A stretch of 64,000 nt of DNA from Neocallimastix lanati (nom. inval.) (Eukaryota; Neocallimastigomycota; Neocallimastigomycetes; Neocallimastigales; Neocallimastigaceae). This document shows, piece after piece, positions 47,043-60,561 of this stretch; within the stretch, counting starts at the first letter, position 1, and every line of letters begins with the position of its first letter. The notes beneath the pieces are model-generated. The model had not been told where the DNA came from, ran no database searches, and saw only the letters and a list, made by a program, of their open reading frames with translations. The stretch covers positions 1,830,001-1,894,000 of the forward strand of contig JACVTC010000001.1 in the NCBI GenBank assembly GCA_016946835.1, given 5' to 3'. A program made the translations under genes and the position numbers.

Positions 47043-48289
47043 TGATAATTATATATATATATATATATTTTTTTTTTTATAAATTATATCATATATAAAT
47101 TTTATATCTCATAATATGAAAAATAAATATAAAGTGTAAAATAAAAATATAATAATATATTTGCAAAATAAAATTGTTAATAATTTATAGATTATTATTA
47201 TAATTATTATTAATTAATTGAATTTAATATTACAACATAAAAATAATGTAATAAAATTATTTATTATAAAATATATATATTTCAAATAATAAATATATCA
47301 TTTAAAACAAAAGAATTAATAATAAATGATTTTTTAAATTTCTGTATTTAATTTTTATTATTATTTATATATCTAAAAACAAATAATAATTATTTTCATT
47401 AAATGAAAAAGATGTTAACATTTATAGGATATGAAAATAAAAAATATTTTAAAAAATATTTTAACATTTATAGGATATAAAAATAAAAAATATTTTAATT
47501 AAATATATATTAAAAAAGGGAATTTATATTTTATATTAAATGTATTTTAATACATGTTCTTAATTGATTTTATATTATTCGTTACCATTTTTTATTAATA
47601 TAAATATAAATAAATATTTTAGAGTTTTAGATATAATTAATAAAAGAAAAAATTCTGTATCAGTAATAAACAAATGAATAAATTTTTCTGTTAATGTCAA
47701 CATTTAAGTACATGTACATTATATTTTATATTATTTAAGGAATTTTTTAATAAATATTTTTTGAAAAAGTTAACTGAAATACAATGAAAGATATTTTCAT
47801 GGTAAAATAAAAAAAAAAAAATTAAATATTTAAAATATTGAAAAAAAAAAAAAATAAAAATAAATAAATAAGTAAAAAAATATTATATTTTATTATTATT
47901 TTATTTTACGGTTATGAATTTATTTACATAAGGCATTTAATGTTATTTATTTATGAATGATAATTTCATGAAATATTATTGGCTAAAATAATGGATAAAT
48001 TATATTATTTGTGATATTTCCTGTAGTTTTACATATTAATGTAATGTATATAATAAAATTGCTTATGAAATAACCTAGTAGTAATTATATTAAAATAAAT
48101 AAGTATAATAAAGACTTCTCTTTTTTTATTATAAAAAAAAAAACATATAAATTAACTATTTTTTCCATTATAAGTTTAAAATTCAACCTCAAAAAACAAT
48201 AGAAAAAAAAAAAAAAAAAAAAAAGAAAATTAAACAGTTTAAATAAAAAATATAATTTTCTATACATAAAAAATATTTTTTATAATAAA

Positions 48290-49903
48290 ATGGATTCTTA
48301 TTCATTAACATTAGTTTTCATAATTGGATTAATTTTTGCTTTTATGGATGCGTTTGGAATCGGAGCTAATGATGTGGCTAATTCATTCTCTACTTCTGTA
48401 GCATCAAAATCGCTAACATTGAAACAGGCTTGTTTTATCGCGGTATTTACTGAATTTCTTGGTGCTCTCTTATTAGGTTCTCATACAGCTAAAACAATTC
48501 GTGATGGTATTGTTGATTTAAGTAAATTTCAAGGGAAACAAGATGCACTCATGGTTGGAATGATGTGTGCATTAATTGGTTCATCTACTTGGGTTTTAAC
48601 AGCTTCAAAACTTGGATTTCCGGTCAGTACAACTCATTCTATTATTGGAGCTACCATTGGTATTGGAATTGTCATTCATGGCTTTGGTGTAGTTAATTGG
48701 GGATGGGCTAACAAAGGTGTTCTTCAAATTATTACTTCATGGTTTTTAAGTCCATTGGTCGCTGGTATCATTGGAGCCATCATCTATTGTTCTGTTAAGT
48801 ATTTGGTATTGAAAAGAAAAACCCCATTTAAAAATGGACTTCGATTCATTCCTGTTTACTTCTTCATTACTGTTACTATCATTATTTTCTTTATTGTTTA
48901 TAAAGGTACACCAGGTATAAATCTTACTTCACTCGGATTTCCAATTATTTTGGCTGTTACTTTAGGTATTGCCTTTATTGCTGTATTATTTGCTATTTTC
49001 TTTTACATTCCATGGGTAAAACGAATAATTATTAATCATGAAGATCTTAAATTCTACCATATTCCTTTCATTCATTTTATTGGAGAACATAAACATTTAT
49101 CAGAAATAGCATTAGAATCAGGAATTCCAGAAAGTAAAATTGATATTATGAATATAAAGAAAAATAGTGATATTCATGAAGATATTATAAATTATTCTGC
49201 TAAAGACATTAGTAATAAAATGGAGAAAGAACAACCAAAGAATGAAGCAAATAAAAGTCTTTCTAAAAAATTAGGAGGTATTTTTACTCATGGAATCAAC
49301 CAAGAAATTGCTGAATATAAAAATGATGAATATAAGGAAATGCATGATGCAGCTGTTAAATATGATGATAATACTGAAGAATTATACTCCTTTCTTCAAA
49401 TTCTCACAGCTTCTTTTGCATCTTTTGCTCATGGTTCTAATGATGTAGCTAATGCGGTTGGTCCACTTACCACCATTTACTATATTTGGTGTACTGGTTT
49501 AAATCCAGATTCTACTCTTTCTATTCCTATTTGGATATTGATTTTATGTGCAGTTGCTATTGATTTAGGATTAATTACCTATGGTTATCATGTAATGAGA
49601 TCTCTTGGAAATAAAATTACATTATTGACGCCAACCAGAGGATTTAGTTCAGAATTGAGTGCCTGTTTAACAGTTTTGACTTGTTCACGACTTTCACTTC
49701 CAGTTTCAACTACCCACTGTATCACAGGATCAACTACCGCGATTGGATTATGTAATGGTAATTTAAAATCAGTAAATTGGAAATTGTTATTATTCTGCGG
49801 ATTCTCATGGATATTAACACTTCCAATTGCAGGAATTATTGCAGGAATTACTTTTAAACTATTATATCCAATTTTCATGTATTATAGTTCTGTTCCAAAT
49901 TCT

Positions 49904-49909
<6 letters not shown>
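48290..49909 (+). CDS. PiT/SLC20 phosphate transporter, copy 2
   Basis: 539 aa, differing from the copy at 42534-44153 only at residues 12 (Ile here) and 419 (Leu here). I saw four nucleotide differences in 1620 (codons 12, 13, 419 and one synonymous ACC). Both PHO-4 signatures and all hydrophobic segments are intact, so both genes look functional. The upstream 1 kb is also duplicated, so both probably share the same promoter elements, except that copy 1 has a copia LTR about 1 kb upstream. The shadow frame at 49588-49878 on the other strand is not a gene. Confidence 0.93.
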
Positions 49910-49937
<28 letters not shown>

Positions 49938-50324
49938 AATAATCATTTAATAATATTCCTAATATCAATATATACTTAATATACTTAATGATACTTTAGT
50001 AATGAATAGAAAAAAATTTAGTTTTTGTAAATATATATATATATAATACTATTTATTAATTAAATTCCGTTTTAAATAGAAATTATCAAATTTAATTAAT
50101 ATTAATAATAAATAATAAATAATAAATAACAAATAATAAATAATAAATAATAAATAATAAAAAATAAATAATAAATAATAAATAATAAATAATAAATAAT
50201 AAATAATAAATAATAAAAAATAAATAATAAATAAATAATAATAAATAATAAATAAAAAATAATAAAATTATAAGAAATATTAACAATTGTTTCCATTAAT
50301 TGTAAAACAATAAACTTTTAAACT
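49910..50324. repeat. Downstream region of copy 2 with TAATAAA array
   Basis: Poly(A) after the stop, the AATATCAATATATACTTAAT block and a TAATAAA array (50103-50260), matching the region after copy 1. The reading frames over the array are artefacts. Confidence 0.8.
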
Positions 50325-50408
50325 ATAAATATTTTTTGAAAAAGTTAACTGAAATACAATGAAAGATATTTTCATGGTAAAATAAAAAAAAAAAATTAAA
50401 TATTTAAA

Positions 50409-50440
<32 letters not shown>

Positions 50441-50641
50441 TAAATAAATAAATAAGTAAAAAAATATTATATTTTATTATTATTTTATTATACGGTTATG
50501 AATTTATTTACATAAGGCATTTAATGTTATTTATTTATGAATGATAATTTCATGAAATATTATTGGCTAAAATAATGGATAAATATATATATTTGTGATA
50601 TTTCCTGTAGTTTTACATATTAATGTAATGTATATAATAAA
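50325..50641. repeat. Third, truncated copy of the transporter upstream region
   Basis: Starts AAATATTTTTTGAAAAAGTT and follows the sequence of 47751-48057 (and 41985-42302) through ATTTCCTGTAGTTTTACATA to TGTATATAATAAA, where it stops about 240 bp short of a transporter ATG. It lacks the 9-bp insertion, like copy 2, so it probably derives from that copy. It indicates a tandem array that once had at least three units. Confidence 0.85.
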
Positions 50642-51010
50642 TCTAGTTTTTATCCTTATGGTTAGTATTTAGGACAAACACTCATAAGATTTCTTGGAGT
50701 GACCCTACGACTACCTCCTGAATTTATATGAGGTGATTTTCTACCATAGGGGTTTTCCCAATAAATGAAATTGGTTGTTCACTTGCCATGGTAATCCTCG
50801 AAGATAGTTTAAGAGATCACCGAAAAGAAATTCATCGAATAAAATGTCGTAAAGGGAATATTTTTTCATACTAGCCTTGCTTGGAGAGAGGTCCGTGTCG
50901 ATGGCAAAACAATATGGCAAAAAATCTATTGAGAGTCTGACATGTTTAAGGGAGAGATTGGAGGACCTATTATCCTCCTCTCTTATTAATCCCAATCTAA
51001 AAAAAAATAA
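50642..51010 (+). mobile_element. GC-richer fragment ending in a retroelement-like poly(A) junction
   Basis: Composition is distinctly richer in G+C than the flanks. It ends TTAATCCCAATCTAAAAAAA, resembling the TTCCCTGTCTAAAA and TTCCTAGTCTAAAA ends of the non-LTR copies at 12.6-20.6 kb, which suggests the 3' end of a related element. An 84-codon minus-strand frame (50995-50741, MGLIREEDNRSSNLSLKHVR...) is open but unrecognised; the true coding strand is unclear. It begins exactly where the third transporter upstream copy breaks off. Confidence 0.45.
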
Positions 51011-51110
51011 AATTAGTATTATTATTATTTAACAATACATAATTATTAATAATAATAAAAAAAATTTATATATATATATATATATATTTTTTTATGGATT
51101 TTAATACTAC

Positions 51111-51174
<64 letters not shown>

Positions 51175-51318
51175 TATTATTATTATTATTTATTTTATTA
51201 ATAGAAAAACAATTTAATTAATAAAAAATATTAATAATATCAATAATAAAAAAGAAAAACTTTATAAATTTTATTTTTATTCATATAGAGGTTATATAGG
51301 GTTGTCCGTGCCATGTTT

Positions 51319-51356
<38 letters not shown>

Positions 51357-51522
51357 TTATTTATCCAAATATAATATAAATAAGATACGCATTTATTCTA
51401 TGCAAAGATAAAAATAATAACTATTTATATTTTATTTTTTTTTTTACTTTATTTTTTTATTCATATAATTAAAGTTTTTATTTTATTTTATTTTATTTTA
51501 TTTTATTTTATCTAATTTTATT

Positions 51523-51573
<51 letters not shown>

Positions 51574-53013
51574 CATTTTAAAGTGTATCATTTATCATTA
51601 AATAAAATTTCTCCATATCCAATATTTTTTTTTCTAAATCAATGTATTTAAATATTAAAAAAATAAAAAAAAAAAATAAACTTTAAAAATGTTTATTCGA
51701 AGATACTTTTATTATAATTATAATTTTATTTATTATTAATTATATTATTTGTATTTTATTATTGCTATATCCTTATTCTTTTTACTTAATATTTTCTTTA
51801 TTATTTTTTTTTAATTAGAATTTCATAAATTTATTTATATATGACATTTTCTTTATATATATTATATAAATATAAATAAATGGAAGCCTCTATTACAATA
51901 TATTAATAAAATTTATTATTTCAATATATTTATATTTATCATATAATTATTTTTTAATAATTATTATATTCGTATAATTATTTTATTTTTTAATAAATTT
52001 TTTATTTATTAAATTTATTTTATTTTTTTACTTAATTATATCTTAATTATATCACTATTTTATTTAGGTGTATCATTTTATTTTGGTGTATCAATGAATT
52101 AATGGATGATCCATATATTATTAGTTTATATAATAAAAAATTTATTATTTTAATAATTTTATGTTTTTATTAAATATATAAATATACATATATATATTTA
52201 TTTAATAAAACATTTTAAAAATTTTAAATAATATTAATAAAATATATATTATATTTAATATTTAACTTTATTTCTATATAAAAAAAATTGCTTTTTTTTA
52301 AACTTTATATAAACTTTTTAAATAATTTTTATAGGTAGAGAGGTGAAGTGAGTGACATGAATGGTCAACAAACTATTTTAAAAACAAAACTATTCTTATA
52401 ATACATTTTTAATAATAATAATAATCAAAATAATAATAATAATAATAATAATAAATAGTTGGATGATACATATTAAAACATAATTAGAAATGAAAAAAAA
52501 AAAAAAAAAAAAAACAATGAAATAAAATGAAATAAAAATAAAAATAATAATTAAAAAAAAAAAAAAAAAAAAAAATAAGAATTTTTTTCTATTGTATGAA
52601 TTAAAAACAATATTATAACTATATTAAAACAAAATAAAAAAAAAAAAATATAGGTGATTTTCTTAACAAGATTTATTCAAATTTATTCATTTATATATTA
52701 TATCGGTAAAGACCATCATTAGAAGATTATGTAAATTCAAAAAAAAAAAAAATTATAATTTATTTATTTATTTTTTTATTTTATTTTTATTTTTATTTTT
52801 ATTTTTTTTTTAATTTTTATTTTTTTCGAAGTTTCAATTTCTTTTTTCTTTTTTTATATAAATAATCAATATAACATTATTAAAATTTTAATTTAATCAA
52901 TATATTATATATATATTTTAATAATAATAAATATAAATTCTCTTTAAAAACTTTTAGTACAACAGTATATTATAATAGTAAGTAGATAATTATAAATCTT
53001 TTAATAGAAAATT

Positions 53014-53066
<53 letters not shown>

Positions 53067-53146
53067 TAAATTCTCTTTAAAAACTTTTAGTACAACAGTA
53101 TATTATAATAGTAAGTAGATAATTATAAATCTTTTAATAGAAAATT

Positions 53147-53198
<52 letters not shown>

Positions 53199-55545
53199 TA
53201 AAAGTAAATTGGTGAAAAAATCATTTGAGAATGAATGAATTATTTAAAGTATAGGATAAACATGAATTCATAATAATTATAACCAAAAAAAAAAATTATA
53301 TATACATATATTTAAATAAAAATTATATACATATATATTTAAATAAATATTTGAATATATTTTGAGTTGATGATATTAAAATATTATTATTAATTATAAA
53401 CCGATATTAAAATCAATACATCAATAATTAAGAAATAAATAAAAAGAATTATAATGTTCAAAAAAAAAAAAAAATAAAAAAAATATATATATATTAACAA
53501 AAATAAAAAAAAAAAATATTAAAAATTAAAATTTTCATTAAAAAAAAAAAAAAAAGAAAAATTATATGTCAACTATTTAAAATAATACTTATCTATCAAA
53601 TGATAAACATAATAAATAAGATAAATATTTATAAATCAAATATAAATAAATAATGTTATATCTTTTTTTTTTTTCTTTTAATGTATATATATAAAAGAAA
53701 ATATAAAATGAAATAAATGAATATTAAATTTATACAAAAAGTTAATGGAATAATAGTTAATAATAAATATATAATATTAAATTAAATATTTTAAATTATC
53801 AGGACTATTTTATTTTTTTTTTTATATTAAATAGAAAGACAAGCATTATATATATATTGAAATAGTAAAAAAATAAAATAAAATAATATAAAAATAAAAT
53901 AAAATAAAAATAATACAAACAAAAAAAAATCTTTAAATAAAGATAAAATAACAAATAACAAATAACAAAAAAAAAAAAACTAATAATAAACAAAAAATGT
54001 GATTTAAATTAAAAAAAAAAATGATTAATTTTAAATATTAAAAATTTAAAAATTTAAAATTAAAAAATTAAAAAAAGAAATTTAAAATATTAAATGATAA
54101 ATAAATGAATGAATATATAATAAATAAATATATAAAAATATATAATTAAATGAATGAATAGATAACTATATTAAATTATAAAACTATATAAAATAAATAT
54201 AATATTTATATATTACAGTTTGAATTATTTTCAATAAAAATATATTGAATTCAATTTATTGTTCATTTGTATTTTAATCATATATTAAAAATAAAATAAA
54301 ATAAAATAAAAAAGGAAGAGAGACATATTTTATATTATTTTTAAAGTTATTATAAAGTTGAACTCCAATTTTAAAAATAAGAACTGAATATTTATTTTAA
54401 TATGGAAAAATTATTGAATTAGTATTAATAAAATAAATAAATAATAAATAAATAATAAATAAATATATAAATAAATAAATAATAAATATATAAATAAATA
54501 AATAAATATATAAATAATAAATAATAAATAATAAATAATAAATAATAAATAAATAAATAACAAATAAATAAATAATAATTAGTAAATAAATAAATAAATA
54601 ATAAATAAATAAATAAATAGATATGAATATAAAGTATCAATAATAATGGATATAAATAGATTAGTTCAAAAATTTAATAATAAATAATAAATAATAAATG
54701 CTGATAATAATTAATGATTATTAATTAATTAAATAATTAATTAATTTTATTTCATTAGAATCTTCATAACATAAAAAAAAAAAGAATATTTAAACATTAA
54801 TAATTAGTGATAAAAATATATTAAAAATAATAATAATAATATATAAAAATATATTTTATTATATAATATATATATTAGAGATAGAAAAAAGGAATTTTAT
54901 TTATAAAAAATAAAAAAAAGAAAAACTTTTTTTTTTTTTTTTTTAATTTTATTTTGTTTTTTAATAAAGATAAAAAAAAATATTCAGTTCTCTTTGTTTT
55001 GTTAAAAAATAAAATAAAATAAAAATAACAATAGAAAAATAATAATTAAAAAATAACATTAAAAATAATAATAATAAAAAAAAAAAAACAATAAAATAAA
55101 AATATAACAAATAAAAAATTTAACAAATAACAAATAACAAAAATAAAATAGTATATACAAATAAAGAATACTAATAATATATAATAAATAAAATTAATAT
55201 AAAATAAAACAAAAACAAAAAATATATATATGTATATATATATATAGAAACCGTAATATAACATAAAGTATTATTAAAAAATTCAAATTGAACTATACCC
55301 ATTTAAAAAAAAGATAAAAAGTAAAATTGATTATACATAATTAATAATTTAAATATATTATAAAGAGTATATTATAAAACATGGATTATTTAAATAAATA
55401 TGAATAATGAATGAAAAAAAAAAAAATAATATTTATATTATATACAAAATATTAAAGAACTTTTATGATAATAATTATATCAATAAATAAAACATAAAGA
55501 AAAAATAAAGGAAATATGTTTTAACATTAAATTTACTTTTATTAC

Positions 55546-55597
<52 letters not shown>

Positions 55598-55740
55598 TTA
55601 TTATATTATTTTAACATTTTTTTTTGAAAAATGTGAGAATAAAAAAATATTAACATTAATTATTATTATTATTATTTTTTTTTTCAATTTAATATTTTTT
55701 ATATAAATCAAATAGAGAATTCTCACTTTCAAAAAAAAAA

Positions 55741-55780
<40 letters not shown>

Positions 55781-55946
55781 TAATTAAATTATTAGTTAAA
55801 AAAAAAAAAAAAAAAAGCAATAATAAAATAAAACATATATATATAAAGAATGATATTTAACGTTATATATTTTTTCATCTTGATAAATATTTTATTCGTT
55901 AAAATTGCATTGTAAAAATAATAATATTAACCATAATAATAATATA

Positions 55947-55984
<38 letters not shown>

Positions 55985-56081
55985 CGATATAATATATTTA
56001 ATATATATAAATATATGTTTCATTTTTTATATTTCATTTTATATATTTCATTTATATCAATGAAATTAGAGTAGACCCAAT

Positions 56082-56112
<31 letters not shown>

Positions 56113-56258
56113 GTTATTTTTAATATATAAAAGATAGAAAAAAAATTTATATATATATAGTAAAAAGGAATTAATAAAATATATTTTATTTTTATCTTTT
56201 ATATTTATTAAAAACATATATATATATATATATGAATATATATGTGTATATTTTTAGA
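51011..56258. other. Gene-free AT-rich region rich in simple repeats
   Basis: TTA arrays (51113-51195, 55548-55600), long T-runs (51318-51352, 51525-51570, 55951-55983), AAT arrays (52430-52455, 53017-53062, 53150-53195, 55742-55778), AAAT/TAAATAA arrays (54430-54620) and CAAATAA runs. No coding, tRNA or snRNA signature was seen in more than 5 kb. One exact tandem duplication is listed separately. Confidence 0.6.
52929..53172. repeat. Tandem duplication of a 133-bp unit
   Basis: The segment from ATATAAATTCTCTTTAAAAA through TTAGTACAACAGTATATTAT to TCTTTTAATAGAAAATTTAT, plus its AAT array, occurs at about 52931-53062 and again from 53064. The about 95-bp non-repetitive part is identical. Perfect identity implies recent origin. 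Confidence 0.85.
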
Positions 56259-57186
56259 ATGGAGGATATAAGAATATTAAGTTATAATGTTTTCTTAAGA
56301 CCACCCCCTGTTCATGATAAGCTCTCTGATTATAAAGAAGAGGTTTATAATAACTTATAATTTTATTATAATAATAATAAATAATAATAACAATAATAAT
56401 ATTAAATTAATACACCCTTCATAGTTTTATATAATAATAAATTAGTTTAAAAAAAATAATTTTTTTTATACTAATTTTACTATTTTATTGTTTTTTCATA
56501 TATAATATATATAATAAATATAATATAATTTTTGATTAAAAAAAAAAAAAAAAGAGAGTAAAACTACTTGGTGAAATGGTAATACCAAATTATGATATTA
56601 TTTGTTTCGAAGAAGCCTTTGGAAGTCTTAATAATAGAGTAATTTTATTATAAAAAAAATGAATAAATTAAAATAAAAATAGGAAGAGAAATAAAAATAG
56701 AAATTTAATACTAATAATATTTTAATCAGAAATAATAATAATAATAATTATAAAAGAAAAAAAAAAAAAAAAAAAAAAAAAGAAAAAGAAAACTCACCCA
56801 TTTTTATTTTTATTTTTTAAATAAAAATTTCATTAATAACAATAATAAAAAAATTTTTTTTCTTATTCATGAAACCAATGAACAATATATATATATATAT
56901 TAAAAATTAAGAGAGAGGAATTAATAAATTATGGTATAAAACATGGACTGAATTATAGTCATTCAGATAAAGCACATTCCTTCTGTAATTTAAGAGTAGA
57001 TGGAGGATTACTTATGTTAAGTCGATACCCAATAGTAGAAAAAGATTCTATTGAATATCCAAGAGGATGTCACAGTGACTGGTAATTTTTATTATTTATT
57101 ATTAATATTTTTAATAATAAAAGATATATTTATATGAAATAAAAAAAAAAAAAGTTAATAAAAGGATATAAGGAAATAATTAAATG

Positions 57187-57228
<42 letters not shown>

Positions 57229-59015
57229 TAAATATATATATATATATTTAAAGTTTTCTTTATCTATATTAATTTATTGAAATTAAAACATATACATATG
57301 TATATGTATATAACAAAGTAAAAAAAAAAAAAAGAAAGCAAAAGATTACATAGAGTTTAATAATTTTAATAATTATATATTATACCACTTTTTTTTTATT
57401 TTATTTTATTTTTATTTAAAAATAAATTAAAAATTTTTTAATTAAAATTTTAATCATTATTAATTTTATTTTATTTTTTTTAATTAAAATACATATATAA
57501 TAATAATAAAATTTATGGTAGGCTTGCAAGTAAAGGTGCATTATATATAAGATTAAAGGTTGGTTATAATAAACATATCAATATATTTTCTACTCATTTA
57601 CAAGGTACACATTAACCATCCATGATAATATTTAATATAAAATAAATATATAATGAAATAGTGAATAAAGAAATTATTATATAATATATTATTATTAATA
57701 ATTAACATTAATATTATTTTATTTATTATAATTATTTTATCTTTATTATTATCATAATTATTATTATTATTTATTATTATTTTTATTATTATTTTTATTA
57801 TTATTTTTATTATTATTTTTATTATTATTTTTATTATTATTTTTATTATTATTTTTATTATTATTTTTATTATTATTTAAAAATAATCCATCCTTAGCCT
57901 CTTACGATGAATATCCACAACCCAATTCAAAATCTGTTAAAGTTAGAATGAAACAAGCGCTTCTCTTACACAAATTTATTTATCAAAAAATGAAACATCA
58001 TAAAAATGAGCCCTGCTTTGTAATGGGAGATTTCAATGTAGATGGTATTAGACAACCAGAAGAAGTTGAAAATAAGGGATGGTATTCAGATAAGGCTGAT
58101 TTGAAAGATAAAGATTTGGTAAGAAAAAAAAAATAACAATAAAATAATAATTAAAAATGTATAATTAATAACGATAAATATTTAATATATATATATATTT
58201 GTTGTTATTTTTTATTATTTCATTCTTATTTATCATATAATTTTTTTTTCTTTATTCATTATTTATTTATTTAAAAATAATTATATACATAATATATAAT
58301 ATTATTATATATTATATATTATTATATATTATATATTATATATTATTATATATTATACATTATATATTATTATATATTATATATTATATATTATTATATA
58401 TTTCAATTTCAATTTCATTTAAAATTCAAAATTCAAAATTCAAAAATAAAAAAAAAAAAAAAAATTTTTTTTATATAGGATGTTTATGCTCATAGTAATG
58501 AATATATTGCCTTAGTTAATATATTAAAAGGTAATTTAGAAGGTGTTCCTGAAGAATATAGACCTGAAGAATTACCGGAAACTCCATTATTAGGAACAAA
58601 TGATATTACCACTCGATTTAATGTACGTGATTTAATCTATGAATTTCAAGATCCAAAACTTCATCCTGTAACCACCAGTAATTTTAGAGGATCAGATCAA
58701 CCATTTGAAAAAAAATCGTTAGATTATATCTTTGAAATTACACCATTCAAGGAAGAATGTTACAACTATCACTACCATAATTCAAGTCAAGGTCGTCGAG
58801 AAGAAGAAGAAGAGTGTAAGACTCTAGTGGATGAAGCACTCCTACCACATAACGATAACGATCAATGTCTTCTTATACCCGTCAGTGAATTTTTAAATTC
58901 GGATTCCAAGGATTATAAGGTCTGTCATGCCGAAGTGGTACCCTATAAAGTAGATGAAGCCAATTTCAAATATATTTCTGATCATCTTTCAGTGTCAACA
59001 ACAGTAAAAATGTAA
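56259..59015 (+). CDS. Neutral-sphingomyelinase-like endonuclease/exonuclease/phosphatase family enzyme
   Basis: Six exons, 56259-56342, 56555-56638, 56912-57081, 57522-57604, 57898-58118, 58479-59015, sum to 1179 nt and 392 aa. Catalytic-type landmarks of the EEP fold: SYNVFLRPPP at the N-terminus, ICFEEAF with a metal-binding Glu (47 or 48), SDW-LASKGALYIRL, FSTHLQ, MGDFNVD with Asp185 and Asn187, and the C-terminal SDH (Ser381-Asp382-His383). The ASKG and HSDW context is typical of neutral sphingomyelinases, which hydrolyse sphingomyelin or inositol phosphosphingolipids at membranes. The substrate in this organism is inferred, not shown. No transmembrane segment or signal peptide is obvious. 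The fourth intron holds a 15-bp minisatellite. Confidence 0.85.
57728..57880. repeat. 15-bp TTATTATTATTTTTA minisatellite in an intron
   Basis: About eight tandem copies of ATTATTATTTTTATT inside the intron at 57605-57897 of the sphingomyelinase-like gene. The intron still ends in a plain CCTTAG acceptor. Confidence 0.8.
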
Positions 59016-59022
59016 AAAAAAA

Positions 59023-59056
<34 letters not shown>

Positions 59057-59881
59057 GTATAAAATATGAACTTCAAGGAAAGAAAAAAAAAAAAAAACAT
59101 ACAAAAAAAAAAAAAATCATGAAAAAAAAATCATAAAAAATAAAAAAAATCATAAAAAATAAAAATCATGAAAAAAAAAATAATTAAAAAAAAAAAAATA
59201 ATTAGAAAAACTAAAACACCTCTAATTCAAACATTTCTATTTTAATGAAAATATATATATATAATATTTATATATAAATATATAAATAATAATAATAATA
59301 ATCGTTAAATCGTTAATCTACACCTTTTTTTTTTTTTTTTTTTTATTGAACATTTATTATCTCATAAAAAAAAAAAAACTTTTTTTTTTTTAAAGTTTGT
59401 TATATATATTTAAATAATATCTTTATTCATAAAACTATATGTATATATAATAACTTTTATGATAAATATTTGACTAAGATAATAAAAAAAAAAATTTTTT
59501 TGTTTTAAAATTATATAGATAGATAGGTAAATGAAATAGATAAAAATGAATGAAATTATTAACAATAATAAAAAAAAAATAAAAAAATAAAAAAAAAATA
59601 AAATAAAAAAATAAAAAAATAAAAAATAAGAAAATAAAATAAAAAAATAAAGAAACAAAACAAAAAACAAAAAAAAAAAAAACAAAAAAAAAAAATCTTA
59701 ATAATAAATAATAAAATAAAATAAAAAAAAAAAAAAAAAAAATCTTAATAAAATAATAAAAATAAAAAATAAAATAAAAAAAAAAAAAAAATCTTAATAA
59801 AATAATAAAAATAAAAAATAAAATAAAATAAAAAATAATATATATATAAATTGATAAAAAATATCAATATATATCTAATAC

Positions 59882-59926
59882 ATCTGTATTATATATAGAG
59901 TCCTATAAGTTATATGCAATACAGAT
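59882..59926. repeat. Short inverted repeat
   Basis: Arms ATCTGTATT (59882-59890) and AATACAGAT (59918-59926) are perfectly complementary across a 27-base spacer that contains GAGTCCTATAAG. It could be a small hairpin RNA or chance; there is no supporting promoter motif. Confidence 0.35.
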
Positions 59927-60561
59927 ATATGTCTACTGTAAAGAAACCATTTTTTTTTTATTAAGTTCTATTAATAATAGCTAAAAAAGCTTTAATTAAA
60001 AAATCATAATTATCAATAACAATATATGATATGCTATGTATTATCTAAATATATTATTTATTTATTATTTATTATTTATTATTTATTTATTATTTATTAG
60101 AACTGTTAACCTTAAACGACGATAAAAAAAAAAAAAAACGATTTTTTATGTTTAAATTTCTACATATTACATTACATTATAAAAAAAAAAAAAAAAACTT
60201 TAAATTTATATTTTTTTTTTTTATTTTGAATCATTTAAAATTTAAAATATGTAGAATTATTATATGAAGATATTAATAAAAATAAAAAGACTATATAGAT
60301 TTTATTATGAATTTTTTTTCATTATCTATTCCTAAAAGTTATTTAAGATGGAGAAAAAAAAAAAGTATTTCAGTATTTCAATGTCTATTTCTTAAATACA
60401 CTTTTTTTTTTTTTTTTAACTTTTCTTACTAACTATTGAAGTGATTTTAATAAAAGTTAAGTAGTTTTTAATTTATAATTTAATATTATTTAATTAAAAA
60501 ATGAATCATTTTAATATTTTATTATTTATTATATAACAATTATTATTATTATTATAATTTT

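Larger units (their letters stand above)
47050..50324. repeat. Segmental duplication, copy 2 (without the copia insertion)
   Basis: Aligns with 35929-36153 plus 41518-44535. It holds the empty target site at 47261-47286. Differences from copy 1 in the upstream kilobase include two 9-bp indels (AAATATTTTAGAG region near 47615; TATTTGTAT near 48005) and about ten substitutions. Confidence 0.9.
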
